Virus record (IMG/VR): IMGVR_UViG_3300043403_000051
Location: 19,055-83,054 of that record
Reading direction: 5' to 3' (one strand)
From: a virus
DNA length: 64,000 nucleotides
Shown here piece after piece: positions 22,714 through 32,203 of the stretch. Position 1 is the stretch's first letter, and each line of letters begins with the position of its first letter. The position numbers were made by a program, and so were the translations under genes. The notes under the pieces are model-generated. The model searched no databases and was not told the origin of the DNA. It saw only the letters and a program-made list of their open reading frames with translations.

Positions 22714-25108
22714 AGAATTTGATATAGCAATTATGAACTTAAAGCGTAGGTTAAAATGCCTAAGCTGCGAAGACGTTGAGATAAATGCTCAAATTCAAGA
22801 TATTCTTGATAGGTTAACTATTTTAGAAGAAGGTGGAGGTGGAGATTTAACAGAAATCTTACAAAGACTTGATGATTTAGAAGCTGCTGTATCAATTATA
22901 GAAGGAGACATTACAACAATAAACTCTACCTTATTAACCAAGGCAGATTTAGTATTAGGTGTAGTTCCTTTAGCTCAACTTCCAGTTCAAACATTTACTA
23001 CATATGTAAATACATATGCTGATTTACCTGCTGCTAATACAGTAACAGGTCAGAAATATGGAGTAATAAATTCACAAGGTACAAATTGGTTGCCGGGAAC
23101 ATTAGGTGGAACATATTATAGTAAAGGATATTATTATAGTGATGGTGCAGTTTGGATATTTATGGGTTCTTTCCCTTTCCAAGCAACACAAAGCGATGTA
23201 AATGCTGGAATAATAACAGACCAATTTGTTAGTCCTGCTACATTTGAAGGTGCAAGTAAATGGAGTACACATAATCAAGCATGGAGTACAATAATAAGTA
23301 CACCAACTACATTAAGCGGTTATGGTATTACAGATGCTATTGATGGTAGTGGTACAACAAATCAATTATCTTATTGGGTTGATTCAAATACACTTGGTTC
23401 TCTTACTACTGCTACATATCCATCATTAACTGAACTATCCTATATTAAAGGACTTACATCTGCTATTCAAACTCAATTAAATAATAAATGGGGTAATACA
23501 GGAAATGCAGGAACAATAGCAGGTGCAAACTTTATTGGTACAATAGATGATATAGATTTTGTAATAAAAAGAAATAATCAAAGTGCTGCTAGGTTTTATG
23601 AAAATTCACTTAGTTTAATTGCAGCAGGTACAGCACCTTATGGTTCATTTTTTTTAGGTTCTAACTCAGGTAGTGCTGCAACAAATGCTTTATATTCAAA
23701 CTTTTTAGGTTCTAACTCAGGTAATGCTGCAACAAATGCTTCTAATTCAAATCTTTTTGGTTTTAATAGCGGTTATCAAGCAACAAATGCTTCATATTCA
23801 AATTTTATTGGAGCAAATACAGGATTCCAAGCAACAAATGCTTCATATTCAAATCTTTTTGGTTATCAAGTAGGTTATAGTTTTATTTCTAATAACATTG
23901 GTTCTAACAACATTATTATTGGTACAAATATTTCTTTACCTAATGCTACTGCAAATGCTATAAATTTAGGAGGAGTGCTATTTGGTACAGGAACATATGC
24001 AACTACAACAGGTAATCCATCTATTATAGGTAGTAGTGGTGGAAAAATTGGCATTCTTACACCTACTCCCACTTCTACATTTTCTGTAGGAGCATCATCT
24101 CAATTCCAAGTAGATTCTTTAGGGGCTATTGCAGCAGCATTATCTCTTACTTTAACAGGTAATATTTCATCTACAGCATGGACAACTAATGGTATAAGAA
24201 TAAGAGGAATATCCTCAACGTTCACTGACACAAGTTCAAGTGGTACTGTAGCAACAGCATATACAAATGTATTAGGTGGAAACACAATTGCAGCAAGTAA
24301 TTCAACAACCTTTACAAATTATATAACAACTTTTTTAAGAGACCCTGTAGCAGGTTCTTTAGTAACATTTACAAATAAATATGCATTAGGTGCAGAGAGT
24401 GCAATATTTGGAACAAGTAATCAAGTAGCTATATCAAATGCAGGTATAATTACAGCAAACTCTTTAACAGCATCATTATTAATAGCAACAGATGCAAGTA
24501 AGAATTTAGTATCTTTAGCAACAGCTACATATCCTTCTCTAACTGAATTAAGTTATGTTAAGGGTGTTACAAGTGCAATTCAAACTCAATTAAATACAAA
24601 AGCTGCTACATTAAGTGGAACAAATAATGAAATAGCATATTTCAATAGTTCATCTACAATAGCATCTCTTGCAGTTTCTACATATCCAAATTTAACAGAA
24701 CTTTCATATGTAAAAGGTGTAACTTCAGCAATTCAAACACAAATTAACGCATTACCAGCAGCAAGTAGTACAACTACATTTACTAATAAAAGAATAACAA
24801 AAAGAACAGGAACTACAACATCTTCTGCTACACCAACTATAAATACAGATAATGTTGATATGTATTTAATAACTGCTCAAACAGCAGATATTACTTCTTT
24901 CACAACAAATCTTTCAGGAACACCAACTGAAGGCCAAACATTATGGATAGTTATAACTGGTACAGCAGCAAGAGCAATTACATGGGGTACTTCATTTGAA
25001 GCTTCAACAATAGCTTTACCAACAACGACTGTAAGTACTAATAGATTAGATATAGGTTTTGTTTGGAATTCAGTAACATCAAAATGGAGATGTATAGCTT
25101 CAGCATAA
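22703..25108 (+). CDS. Fibre with beta-roll repeats (801 aa)
   Basis: An 801-residue protein. The N-terminal 70 residues are helical with a Gly-rich hinge (LEEGGGGDLTEILQRLDDLE), a trimeric coiled-coil-like start. Residues 115-155 are a carbohydrate-module-like strand region (WLPGTLGGTYYSKGYYYSDG). The phrase YPSLTELSYIKGLTSAIQTQ occurs in three versions. About residues 315-392 hold five copies of a 16-17 residue repeat, S-N-F-I/L-G-x-N-x-G-x-x-A-T-N-A-S, like the beta-roll of trimeric adhesin heads. The C-terminus is a Thr-rich tip. Probably a receptor-binding fibre. A segment after the repeats is shared with the 916-residue fibre encoded at 27891. Confidence 0.7.
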   Translation: MSPREFDIAIMNLKRRLKCLSCEDVEINAQIQDILDRLTILEEGGGGDLTEILQRLDDLEAAVSIIEGDITTINSTLLTKADLVLGVVPLAQLPVQTFTTYVNTYADLPAANTVTGQKYGVINSQGTNWLPGTLGGTYYSKGYYYSDGAVWIFMGSFPFQATQSDVNAGIITDQFVSPATFEGASKWSTHNQAWSTIISTPTTLSGYGITDAIDGSGTTNQLSYWVDSNTLGSLTTATYPSLTELSYIKGLTSAIQTQLNNKWGNTGNAGTIAGANFIGTIDDIDFVIKRNNQSAARFYENSLSLIAAGTAPYGSFFLGSNSGSAATNALYSNFLGSNSGNAATNASNSNLFGFNSGYQATNASYSNFIGANTGFQATNASYSNLFGYQVGYSFISNNIGSNNIIIGTNISLPNATANAINLGGVLFGTGTYATTTGNPSIIGSSGGKIGILTPTPTSTFSVGASSQFQVDSLGAIAAALSLTLTGNISSTAWTTNGIRIRGISSTFTDTSSSGTVATAYTNVLGGNTIAASNSTTFTNYITTFLRDPVAGSLVTFTNKYALGAESAIFGTSNQVAISNAGIITANSLTASLLIATDASKNLVSLATATYPSLTELSYVKGVTSAIQTQLNTKAATLSGTNNEIAYFNSSSTIASLAVSTYPNLTELSYVKGVTSAIQTQINALPAASSTTTFTNKRITKRTGTTTSSATPTINTDNVDMYLITAQTADITSFTTNLSGTPTEGQTLWIVITGTAARAITWGTSFEASTIALPTTTVSTNRLDIGFVWNSVTSKWRCIASA
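23645..23877 (+). repeat. Five tandem ~51-base fibre repeats
   Basis: Coding repeats of 16-17 codons inside the 801-residue fibre. Each encodes SNFIG-like, then ATNASY-like sequence, and the DNA copies stay similar (repeated acaaatgcttcatattcaaa). They are in frame throughout, so they are protein repeats rather than a non-coding array. Confidence 0.85.
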
Positions 25109-25115
25109 TAAAATC

Positions 25116-25802
25116 ATGGCAGTAGAAACATTTACATCAAGTACATCATGGGTATGCCCCGCAGGAGTAACATCTGTTACTGTTGAATTATGGGGAGGTG
25201 GTGGTGGTGGTGCGGGGTCAGGTGCTACCACTAATAGAGGTGGTGGTGGTGGAGCAGGTGGTGCTTATTCAATAAAAGTGATTTCTGTAACTCCAGGGAA
25301 TAGTTATACTATTACTATTGGAGCAGGAGGTAGTGCAGGAGGTGCTAATACAAGTGGGGCAGTAGGAGGAGATAGTTGGTTTTCAGCCGTAGGAACTGCA
25401 TTTGCTCAAGGTGGAGCGTTTGGTGTGGTTGGTTCAGGAACTCAATTGGGTGGAGTAGGTTCATCAGCTTCTTCAATTGGAGACACCGTTTATAAAGGTG
25501 GAGATGGTGCAAATGGAACAAGTGCGTTATCAGGTGGTGGCGGTGGCGGTGCTGGTTCAACAGGTATTGGTAATAGTGCATCTGGTATAACAGCAGGAGC
25601 AGCTAAATCATTAAATGGTGGAGGCGGTGGTAATGGTAGAAATACTCAAGCCGCTGGTATAGCAGGAAATATATATGGTGGAGGCGGTGGAGCAGGATTC
25701 AATGTATCAGCTTCAAGAGGTGGAGCAGCAGGAGCACAAGGTTTTTGCCAATTAACTTATTTTTCAAGTGCAGCTAATAGTAACTTTTTTCAATTTATGT
25801 AA
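25116..25802 (+). CDS. Glycine-rich tail tip/adhesin-like protein
   Basis: A 228-residue protein. WVCPAGVTSVTVELWGGGGGGAG opens a Gly-rich domain also found at the tips of phage fibres and in T-even gp38-like adhesins, where polyglycine loops contact the receptor. Gly blocks recur at about residues 45-53, 140-150 and 172-195. The last residues (FCQLTYFSS) repeat the ending of such domains. Located directly after the first beta-roll fibre, so it may cap it. The high Gly content rules out an enzyme; receptor binding is inferred. Confidence 0.65.
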   Translation: MAVETFTSSTSWVCPAGVTSVTVELWGGGGGGAGSGATTNRGGGGGAGGAYSIKVISVTPGNSYTITIGAGGSAGGANTSGAVGGDSWFSAVGTAFAQGGAFGVVGSGTQLGGVGSSASSIGDTVYKGGDGANGTSALSGGGGGGAGSTGIGNSASGITAGAAKSLNGGGGGNGRNTQAAGIAGNIYGGGGGAGFNVSASRGGAAGAQGFCQLTYFSSAANSNFFQFM

Positions 25803-25978
25803 TGAGAATAGCATTAATTAAAAATAAAATCGTAGAAAATATTATCATTTGTGATAGTATAGATTTTGCAAAGGTAATATTACCAGATTATGAATATGTA
25901 GATGTAACTAATCTATATGTATCAACTGAATTTATATATGAAAACAACAAATTTACAAATCCTAATGAAGAAGTATAA
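25802..25978 (+). CDS. Small fibre-associated protein (58 aa)
   Basis: A 58-residue protein whose ATG overlaps the preceding stop (TAATG). The pattern (M-R-I-A-L-I-x-N-x-I-V-E-N-I-I-I-C-D near the start, FIYENNKFTNPNEEV at the end) is that of small phage tail-fibre proteins or fibre-assembly domains, which often start VxNIIVaD and end with a F-x-x-P segment. Possibly an accessory or chaperone of the Gly-rich tip. The next gene starts 14 bases before its end. Confidence 0.55.
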   Translation: MRIALIKNKIVENIIICDSIDFAKVILPDYEYVDVTNLYVSTEFIYENNKFTNPNEEV

Positions 25979-26636
25979 ATACATAATATATAGTATCTTA
26001 GTACTATTTTTACTAAATATAGTAAATAAGTGCAATAAAGAGAAATATACAGAACTTGAAGATAAATATAAACTTACACAAATTGATAAACAAAAACTTG
26101 ATTCTATTGTAAACAAACAAGGAGAAGTTATAAAAACTCAAGAAGTTACTATTTTAAGAGATAAGGAATCATTAAAAGAATACACGGATACAATCTTCAA
26201 TCTTAAAAACAAACAGGAAAGAAAGATTAAGGAAGTAATTGCATATTATAATAATAAAACAAGAGTGCAATTAGATAGCTTCTTTGTATATGAAGTGGAT
26301 AGTATTCCATATCCATATGTTATTACAGAGCAATATATTAGTGATTCTATGATAAATGTACCTCGTACATATAGAGTAGATTCTCCTTATTTTAAGTTTG
26401 ATGCTACAGTATTAAAGAAAGGAATGGTAATTAATTCATTAATTCTTCCTGATACAACATATGGAAGATTTATAGAATTAAAGCATGGAAAAATACAATA
26501 TCAAATATTCAATAAAAATCCGTATATTAAGATTGAGAACAGTAATTCAGCAATATACAAACCTAAAAAGAAAAGGCTAAAGTGGTTAATTCCATTGGGA
26601 ATTGGAATTGCAACAGGTATAATAATAGCAAAATGA
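25965..26636 (+). CDS. Spanin-like membrane and coiled-coil protein
   Basis: A 223-residue protein. Residues 5-22 are a transmembrane anchor (YIIYSILVLFLLNIVNK), residues about 30-95 a charged coiled coil, then a beta region, and a C-terminal hydrophobic segment (LIPLGIGIATGIIIA). Membrane anchor plus periplasmic coiled coil is the plan of Rz-type spanins, and its place between lysis and fibre genes fits. The start at 25965 is chosen because the longer frame lies inside the upstream gene and would push the membrane segment inwards. The second hydrophobic segment is unusual for a classic i-spanin; a single-protein u-spanin-like arrangement is possible. Confidence 0.5.
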   Translation: MKKYKYIIYSILVLFLLNIVNKCNKEKYTELEDKYKLTQIDKQKLDSIVNKQGEVIKTQEVTILRDKESLKEYTDTIFNLKNKQERKIKEVIAYYNNKTRVQLDSFFVYEVDSIPYPYVITEQYISDSMINVPRTYRVDSPYFKFDATVLKKGMVINSLILPDTTYGRFIELKHGKIQYQIFNKNPYIKIENSNSAIYKPKKKRLKWLIPLGIGIATGIIIAK

Positions 26637-26968
26637 GAGCAGCTAATATAACAGTTGACATATACGAATGCTCTGTAGAATTACATATATTTAATACAGA
26701 AAATGAAATTAAAGATTTTGCTATATCCTTATGTAAAAAATATAAATTGGATTCATCTATTATAGTGGATGCCAGTGGATGGACTATAAAAGGTTTAAAT
26801 AAATATTTTATACTTTTGCATAATTACCAAATATGTAATACTTTCTTTCATGAATTATTTCATACAACAAATAGAATATGTAATGATAGAGGTATTCATA
26901 ATGAAGAAGCAAAATGTTGGCTACATGGATATCTTGGTGAAAAATTAATAAAATTTATTAACACATGA
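26633..26968 (+). CDS. Small zincin-like metalloprotein (HExxH)
   Basis: A 111-residue protein with FFHELFHTTNRI at about residues 77-88, a HExxH zinc-protease signature, and a later EEAKCWLHGYLGEK (about 95-108) in which an acidic residue could be the third zinc ligand. Small zincins with this HELxH...EEAxxWLxGYL layout occur in phages of Bacteroidota; targets are not known. ATG 26633 overlaps the previous stop (ATGA). Set among lysis and fibre genes, so it may cut a host-surface protein or process a virion protein. This is inferred; the ligands are seen. Confidence 0.6.
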   Translation: MRAANITVDIYECSVELHIFNTENEIKDFAISLCKKYKLDSSIIVDASGWTIKGLNKYFILLHNYQICNTFFHELFHTTNRICNDRGIHNEEAKCWLHGYLGEKLIKFINT

Positions 26969-27891
26969 ATTTAACATATATCAATCAAGTATTAAATAAA
27001 ATACTTTGTGACATAAAAGATTTACAAGTAATCAAAAAACTTCGTATCTTATCGGAAGGGATTATTATTGAAGAGGATACTAAATCTATTAATTTTACAG
27101 GTAATGTAGAGGTATCTACTGATATAAGTGGGAACACTACTGTGAATATTCCACCTAATGATTTTGATGCAAATAGAGTTATCACAAGAGATGTAATAGG
27201 ACTCTTAGGAGAAAATCTTGGTACACAAGGAGTTATTGATACATTAGAACAATTATTATATCCTTACTTGGCCCCAAGTATAGTTTTATCAGCACCTTCT
27301 AATAGCGTATTCGAAAAAACAACAGGGTCAACAAATATTACAATAACAGGAACATCAACAAAAAATAGTTTAAATATTACTGAATTTTTATTCTTGTTAA
27401 ATGATATAGAAATTAGTGATGTTGCTCCTGTTGATATAGGTGGAGAAACTGCTTCATATATTCATTCTACACCTAATACAGATAATACTTCAACAACACC
27501 AATATTACAAACCTTTAGTACAAGTGTATCAGATGGGACTACTACAATAGAATCAAACACAAGAATAAGAACATTAGTATATCCTTATTATCGTGGAGTA
27601 GGAACAGCAGCATTAAATGAAGCTGGTATAAAAGGATTAACAAAACTTGTTCAGACAAGTGGAGATAAAACTGCTACTTTCTCACCTTCAAATCAAAAGA
27701 TATACTTTGCATATCCATCTACATATGGAGCATTAACGCAAATAGATGATGGAGCATTCAATGTTACATCAGCATTCAGTTTAACTACTCCTACATTTAC
27801 AATGTTAGATGGACAAAGTGTACAATATAATGTATATGAATCAAACAATCTACTTACTGTAAGTGGATATATATTAAACTTTATTTTATAA
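26965..27891 (+). CDS. Putative tail fibre / adaptor protein (308 aa)
   Basis: A 308-residue protein. A short helical start is followed by immunoglobulin-like beta sandwich sequence (residues about 105-205, IVLSAPSNSVFEKTTGSTN) and a C-terminal domain with PYYRGVGT and KIYFAYPSTYGALTQIDDGA, a conserved pattern of Bacteroidota phage tail proteins. Overlaps both neighbours (ATGA, TAATG). Likely a baseplate-to-fibre adaptor or short fibre; no catalytic motif. Confidence 0.6.
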   Translation: MNLTYINQVLNKILCDIKDLQVIKKLRILSEGIIIEEDTKSINFTGNVEVSTDISGNTTVNIPPNDFDANRVITRDVIGLLGENLGTQGVIDTLEQLLYPYLAPSIVLSAPSNSVFEKTTGSTNITITGTSTKNSLNITEFLFLLNDIEISDVAPVDIGGETASYIHSTPNTDNTSTTPILQTFSTSVSDGTTTIESNTRIRTLVYPYYRGVGTAALNEAGIKGLTKLVQTSGDKTATFSPSNQKIYFAYPSTYGALTQIDDGAFNVTSAFSLTTPTFTMLDGQSVQYNVYESNNLLTVSGYILNFIL

Positions 27892-30641
27892 TGGCAATAC
27901 CAATAATAGATAGTCTTGAAGTAGTTACTAATAAACCCATAGAAACAAAAATGCAAGTTGCTACACTTGCAGAAAGAGATGCTATTCCATTAAATGAAAG
28001 ATGGGAAGGCATGTCAACTTATGTTTTGGAAGATTCTACTACTTATACATTAGTAAGTGGAATTACAAATGGAAACTGGGCTACACAAGGAGGTGGAAAT
28101 GCTTCTCTATGGTCTACTTTTCCAGCAATACAAGATGTTGATATAAATGATGAAGACATAAATAATATCAATAATGCTACTATAAAAGGTAGTTTATATA
28201 TTGGTAGATATGGGGAAGGTGACCCTGCCAATATAACATTTGACAGAGCAGATACCAAAATATATGTTGGTATGGGATTCCATATTCGTAGTGGAGAAGG
28301 AGTTGTATTAGAAGCACCTGATTTAACTGACCCTGAAGCTCCACTTGAAAGAGGTTTAATTTTTGGTACAGATGCTATAATGGGTGTTTATAATGATAGT
28401 GGTTTATTAGGAACAATTGATTTAGGAGGAGATGGTGGTTCAGTATTGCTTAAATCAGGTGGTACAATGGATTTAAATGCTGCCATAGCATTTAATAATG
28501 GTAGTAGTATTCATCAAGGAACTACAGATGCAGGATATGGTGGTAATGGAGGTATTGAATTAGAATGTAGTGTAGGATATAAGTTGAAATGGGATGCAGG
28601 TAGATTATTTACTATGCAACAAGATGGTTTTACTATACGAGAAGTTGCACACCAAGCTATAGCACCTACTTCAACAGATGATGATACAAAAGGATATGTA
28701 GTAGGTTCAAGATGGATAACTGATGCAGGGGAAACTTATAATTGTATAGATGCTACTACAAGTGCAGCAGTTTGGGAACTTTTTATTCTAAGCTTATCAG
28801 GATGGGATTTAAATGGTAATAATGGAACAGACCCCGATATTAATAGTGCAGGTACTAATGATAATGTAGGATTTAGTATAAAAACAAATGATATCGAAAG
28901 AATATATATTTCCGAAGGTGGTAAAGTTGGAATTGGTAATAGGAATAATACTTTTAATTTAGATGTTGGTGAAGTAGTTAGTGAAGATACTATTGAAGTA
29001 GTTACTGATATTGCTGCTCCTTATTTTGAAGCATATATAGCACCACTTGACGATGCAACTATAGATTTTAGTACACACACTTTTACACCAGATTCATATA
29101 TAAACTATGATTTTAATATTTCCTCTCTTTCACCAGATACAATTAATTGGACAGATTATACTAATTCTGGTTCATTTATCATTACCCCAAATGTTCCTCA
29201 ATTATTAAGTAATGGAGTTAAAGTAACTTTTGCTAACGATACTGGTCATGGCGGTGATGAATATTGGTCATTTGGTATTTCTATTTATAATAATACTATT
29301 ACCACAACAACTCGTGTTAATGGTGTAATAAATGCTACTAATGAGTATAGAATAAATGGTGATTTTTTTGCAACTCAAAAGAATAATTCTCTTTTTATTA
29401 ATAATGAAAATGGAGCTTTATCAAATAATACTACCTATTCAAATTTCATTGGAATAAATGCAGGGAATCTTGCAACAGCAGCAAGTAGTTCTAATTTTAT
29501 TGGTACAGATAGCGGAAATGGTGCAACTAATGCAAATAATTCAAACTTTATAGGAAAAAATACTGGTGTAAGTGCAACTAATGCATATAATTCAGTTTTT
29601 ATAGGCTCTGATGCAGGAAATGGAGCAACTAATGCAGACCATTCACATTTTATTGGAGGAGGTGCAGGTTATTTAGCAACAGGTGCAAATGATTCACAAT
29701 TTATTGGACATCAGACAGGAGCCTATTCAACTAATGCTCACCAATCTCAATTTATAGGAAATGGAGCAGGTGGTGCTGCAACAGAAGCAAATAGTTCAGT
29801 TTTTATTGGTACAGATAGCGGAAATGGTGCAACTAATGCAAGTAATTCAGTTTTTATTGGGGCTGTTTCAGGAACATACGCTACTAATGCTTCATATTCA
29901 AACTTTATAGGTGCATATGCAGCATACGGATTAGATGGATTTGGTAATCAATCAACTAATGCTCATCATTCTAATTTCTTTGGATATTGGTCAGGTGGTT
30001 CTGCAATAGAAGCAAACAACTCTAATTTCTTTGGAAGCCAAACAGGGAATCGAGCAACAAATGCTTCATTTTCAAATTTTATTGGTTCAAGTGCAGGAGA
30101 ATACGCTACTAATGCTAATAACTCAAACTTTATAGGGGCTGGAGTTACTGGAATATATGGAACTGGTTATTTAGCAGTTAATGCAAGTTATTCAAACTTT
30201 ATTGGTTATTCGGCAGGACAAGGAGCGACTAATGCAAGCTATTCAAATCTTATTGGATATAAGGCAGGTATATATAATTATACTAATGCTCATACTATTG
30301 GTTCTAATAATATAATTATTGGTACAAATATTTCCCTTCCTAACACAAGAGCAAATGGTATTAATATTGGAAGTATTATTTTTGGAATAAATACTTATGC
30401 AACTACAACAGGTGACCCTTCAATAGCAGGTACAGCTACAGGTCGTATAGGAATAGGAACTGTAACTCCAACAGCAGTATTAGATTTAAGAGCAAGTACA
30501 ACAGCAGATGCAGCATTAAGATTAAGAGTAGGTTCTGCTCCAACAAGTCCTAATGATGGTGATATTTGGCTAGAATCAAATACAAATACAGGATTAAAAA
30601 TAAGAATTAATGGTGTAACAAAAACAATAACATTAATATAA
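27891..30641 (+). CDS. Large fibre with 16 beta-roll repeats (916 aa)
   Basis: A 916-residue protein. The first 60 residues resemble a virion-attachment start (KMQVATLAERDAIPLNERWE). A beta-rich shaft follows to about residue 515. Residues about 517-801 hold 16 tandem copies of a 16-17 residue repeat (S-N-F-I-G-x-x-A-G-x-x-A-T-N-A), two of them with insertions. The following segment (IGSNNIIIGTNISLPN, YATTTG, P-SI-G-) is almost the same as in the 801-residue fibre at 22703, and the C-terminus is a tip (LDLRASTTADAALRLRVG). Probable receptor-binding fibre with a long rod; trimeric state inferred from adhesin homologues. Confidence 0.7.
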   Translation: MAIPIIDSLEVVTNKPIETKMQVATLAERDAIPLNERWEGMSTYVLEDSTTYTLVSGITNGNWATQGGGNASLWSTFPAIQDVDINDEDINNINNATIKGSLYIGRYGEGDPANITFDRADTKIYVGMGFHIRSGEGVVLEAPDLTDPEAPLERGLIFGTDAIMGVYNDSGLLGTIDLGGDGGSVLLKSGGTMDLNAAIAFNNGSSIHQGTTDAGYGGNGGIELECSVGYKLKWDAGRLFTMQQDGFTIREVAHQAIAPTSTDDDTKGYVVGSRWITDAGETYNCIDATTSAAVWELFILSLSGWDLNGNNGTDPDINSAGTNDNVGFSIKTNDIERIYISEGGKVGIGNRNNTFNLDVGEVVSEDTIEVVTDIAAPYFEAYIAPLDDATIDFSTHTFTPDSYINYDFNISSLSPDTINWTDYTNSGSFIITPNVPQLLSNGVKVTFANDTGHGGDEYWSFGISIYNNTITTTTRVNGVINATNEYRINGDFFATQKNNSLFINNENGALSNNTTYSNFIGINAGNLATAASSSNFIGTDSGNGATNANNSNFIGKNTGVSATNAYNSVFIGSDAGNGATNADHSHFIGGGAGYLATGANDSQFIGHQTGAYSTNAHQSQFIGNGAGGAATEANSSVFIGTDSGNGATNASNSVFIGAVSGTYATNASYSNFIGAYAAYGLDGFGNQSTNAHHSNFFGYWSGGSAIEANNSNFFGSQTGNRATNASFSNFIGSSAGEYATNANNSNFIGAGVTGIYGTGYLAVNASYSNFIGYSAGQGATNASYSNLIGYKAGIYNYTNAHTIGSNNIIIGTNISLPNTRANGINIGSIIFGINTYATTTGDPSIAGTATGRIGIGTVTPTAVLDLRASTTADAALRLRVGSAPTSPNDGDIWLESNTNTGLKIRINGVTKTITLI
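29439..30293 (+). repeat. Sixteen tandem fibre repeats of 16-17 codons
   Basis: In-frame DNA repeats of 48-51 bases coding for the SNFIG...ATNA beta-roll. Copies 1-9, 11-13 and 15-16 are regular; copies 10 and 14 carry extra residues. The related array in the fibre gene at 22703 has five copies, so the copy number has changed between the two genes. Confidence 0.85.
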
Positions 30642-30677
30642 AACTTCAACAGGAGTATTAATGATAAAATATTAATT

Positions 30678-31262
30678 ATGAATTTACTTAACTTACCAGT
30701 ACCACTTAGTATAAAAGAGGAATTACCCTTTGTAATGAAAACATTTGGTATTAACACAGAATTAAGATTAGCTCATTTTTTAGCACAATGCGCACATGAA
30801 TCAGGCAACTTTAGAATGTTTACAGAAAATCTAAATTACTCTGAACAAGGCTTATTAAATATTTTTAAAAAGTATTTTACACCTGCACAGGCTAAACAAT
30901 ACGCTCGTAAACCTGTAGCAATAGGTAGTAGAGTATATGCTAATAGAATGGGTAATGGAAACGAAGAAAGTAAAGATGGATTTAATTATAGAGGTAGGGG
31001 ATGTATTCAACTAACAGGTAAATCTAATTATGCTGCTTTCAGTAAGTTTGTTCCTGATAATGTAGTAATAAGTCCTGATTTAGTATCAACTAAATACCCA
31101 CTTAGTTCAGCAGGTTGGTTTTGGAGTATTAACAATATTAATGCTCTTGCTGATAAAGATGATATAATTTCAGTTACAAAAAGAATTAATGGTGGAACAA
31201 ATGGAATAGAAGACAGAAAAAAATATTTAGCAATTTATAAAAAACATTTTAATATAAACTAA
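30678..31262 (+). CDS. Endolysin, GH19 (chitinase-type lysozyme) family
   Basis: A 194-residue cytoplasmic muramidase-type enzyme that cleaves the glycan strands of peptidoglycan at lysis. The GH19 signature is plain: AHFLAQCAHESGNFRMF near the N-terminus (catalytic Glu about residue 41), then the NYRGRGCIQLTGKSNY block (about 104-119) and GWFWS (about 149-153). Length fits the single-domain phage type, with no cell-wall binding module. No signal peptide, so a holin (candidate at 21326) is needed for export. It follows the large fibre gene by 36 bases. The call is safe. Confidence 0.9.
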   Translation: MNLLNLPVPLSIKEELPFVMKTFGINTELRLAHFLAQCAHESGNFRMFTENLNYSEQGLLNIFKKYFTPAQAKQYARKPVAIGSRVYANRMGNGNEESKDGFNYRGRGCIQLTGKSNYAAFSKFVPDNVVISPDLVSTKYPLSSAGWFWSINNINALADKDDIISVTKRINGGTNGIEDRKKYLAIYKKHFNIN

Positions 31263-31300
31263 AGCTTGTCCTATTGGCTTACAAATAGGTCATTAAAATT

Positions 31301-31852
31301 ATGAGAGATACAGTAATTCAAAAACACTTAGTAGAAACCGCAGAGGTAGATACTAAAAAATCAGCAAAATTTAACCTTACTAAATGGTTACGTGATTCTT
31401 TTAATAAAAGATTGAATGTTCCTTTTTATGATAAGTGTTGTCCCACATCAAGTCTCAGCCTACCAGTAAAAGCTGTTGTTGCAGACAATGTAGCCACATT
31501 AAAGTATTTTGATTCAACCACAGAAGATTGGGAAGAAGTTTCACCAGTTGTGGCAGCAGTTACAGCTACACAAATAACTTCTAAAACTACAGCCGTAGTA
31601 GCAAATGGTGTTAAAGGAGTAATTACAACAGTTGCTCTTACTGACGCATTAGACACCGCATTTACATTTACACTTACTAATAGTAAAATTGTTAGTACTT
31701 CTGTGATACAACTTACCGCATTAAACAGTGGTAATGGTATTGCGCATGTATCTATTGTATCAATAGCAACAGGTAGTGCAGTAATTAGGGTTAGTAATGT
31801 TGGAGTAGCTGCATTTAATAGTTTGTTAAAAATACACTTTAATATTACTTAA
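31301..31852 (+). CDS. Putative virion surface protein (183 aa)
   Basis: A 183-residue protein. A charged helical start (residues 1-45) ends in CCPTSS. A Val/Thr/Ala-rich beta domain follows, ending FTFTLTNSKIV, then VIRVSNVGVAAFNSLLKIHF. This C-terminal pattern recurs in virion proteins of Bacteroidota phages; function not known. Last gene before a 390-base non-coding stretch. A 6-bp hairpin (CCTATT/AATAGG, about 31270-31289) precedes its ATG. Confidence 0.5.
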   Translation: MRDTVIQKHLVETAEVDTKKSAKFNLTKWLRDSFNKRLNVPFYDKCCPTSSLSLPVKAVVADNVATLKYFDSTTEDWEEVSPVVAAVTATQITSKTTAVVANGVKGVITTVALTDALDTAFTFTLTNSKIVSTSVIQLTALNSGNGIAHVSIVSIATGSAVIRVSNVGVAAFNSLLKIHFNIT

Positions 31853-32203
31853 TTTATTTTGTAGCCATATATAAAAAAGAGGTTATTATATTTGATACAT
31901 TATTTAGTATACTATAGTATGTAAATCACAGATTAATAATTTATTTTTATATCAGGCTACTAAATAATTTGTCGAGCTTATTAATTTGTTGGTTACTATT
32001 TTAGTAGTTATATTTTGTATAGCTTCCTTTGGAACTCAAAGTTACGATTTTTTTCGCACATTTCCAAATTTATAAACTATACTTAATGTTAAGATTATCT
32101 TAAAACAAGAAATTTGTTGGTTGTTCTATATAAACCTTACTATTCTTAGTAGGGTTTTTATTTTTTTTAACAAAAAAAATTTCGCCATATCAAATAATAG
32201 TTG
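31853..32203 (+). other. Non-coding intergenic region
   Basis: About 350 bases without a credible gene. Contents: a perfect 12-bp palindrome ATACTATAGTAT at 31909-31920 overlapping a second palindrome AGTATACT; a TATATTTG box at 31887-31894 (a -7 match but with a 25-base spacer to the nearest TTTG); a 12-base direct repeat AATTTGTTGGTT at 31983-31994 and 32111-32122; and a terminator at 32133-32161. A short untranslated RNA could start here; this is not shown. Confidence 0.45.
32133..32161 (+). terminator. Intrinsic terminator of the fibre/lysis block
   Basis: AACCTTACTA (32133-32142) pairs with TAGTAGGGTT (32147-32156), with one T-G, followed by a T-rich tail. It ends transcription entering from the endolysin side, just before the promoter of the HTH gene. 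Confidence 0.8.

Noticed and set aside
23645-30293. CRISPR-like or non-coding tandem repeats
   Set aside because: Repeats are in frame, encode a continuous beta-roll and have no spacers.
30650-30660. Shine-Dalgarno sequence (AGGAG) before the endolysin gene
   Set aside because: Too far from the ATG at 30678; other genes here lack such sites, so it is probably chance.
31263-31300. Hairpin CCTATT/AATAGG as terminator after the endolysin gene
   Set aside because: The stem is short and weak and has no T run; it could be a minor structure in the leader of the next gene.
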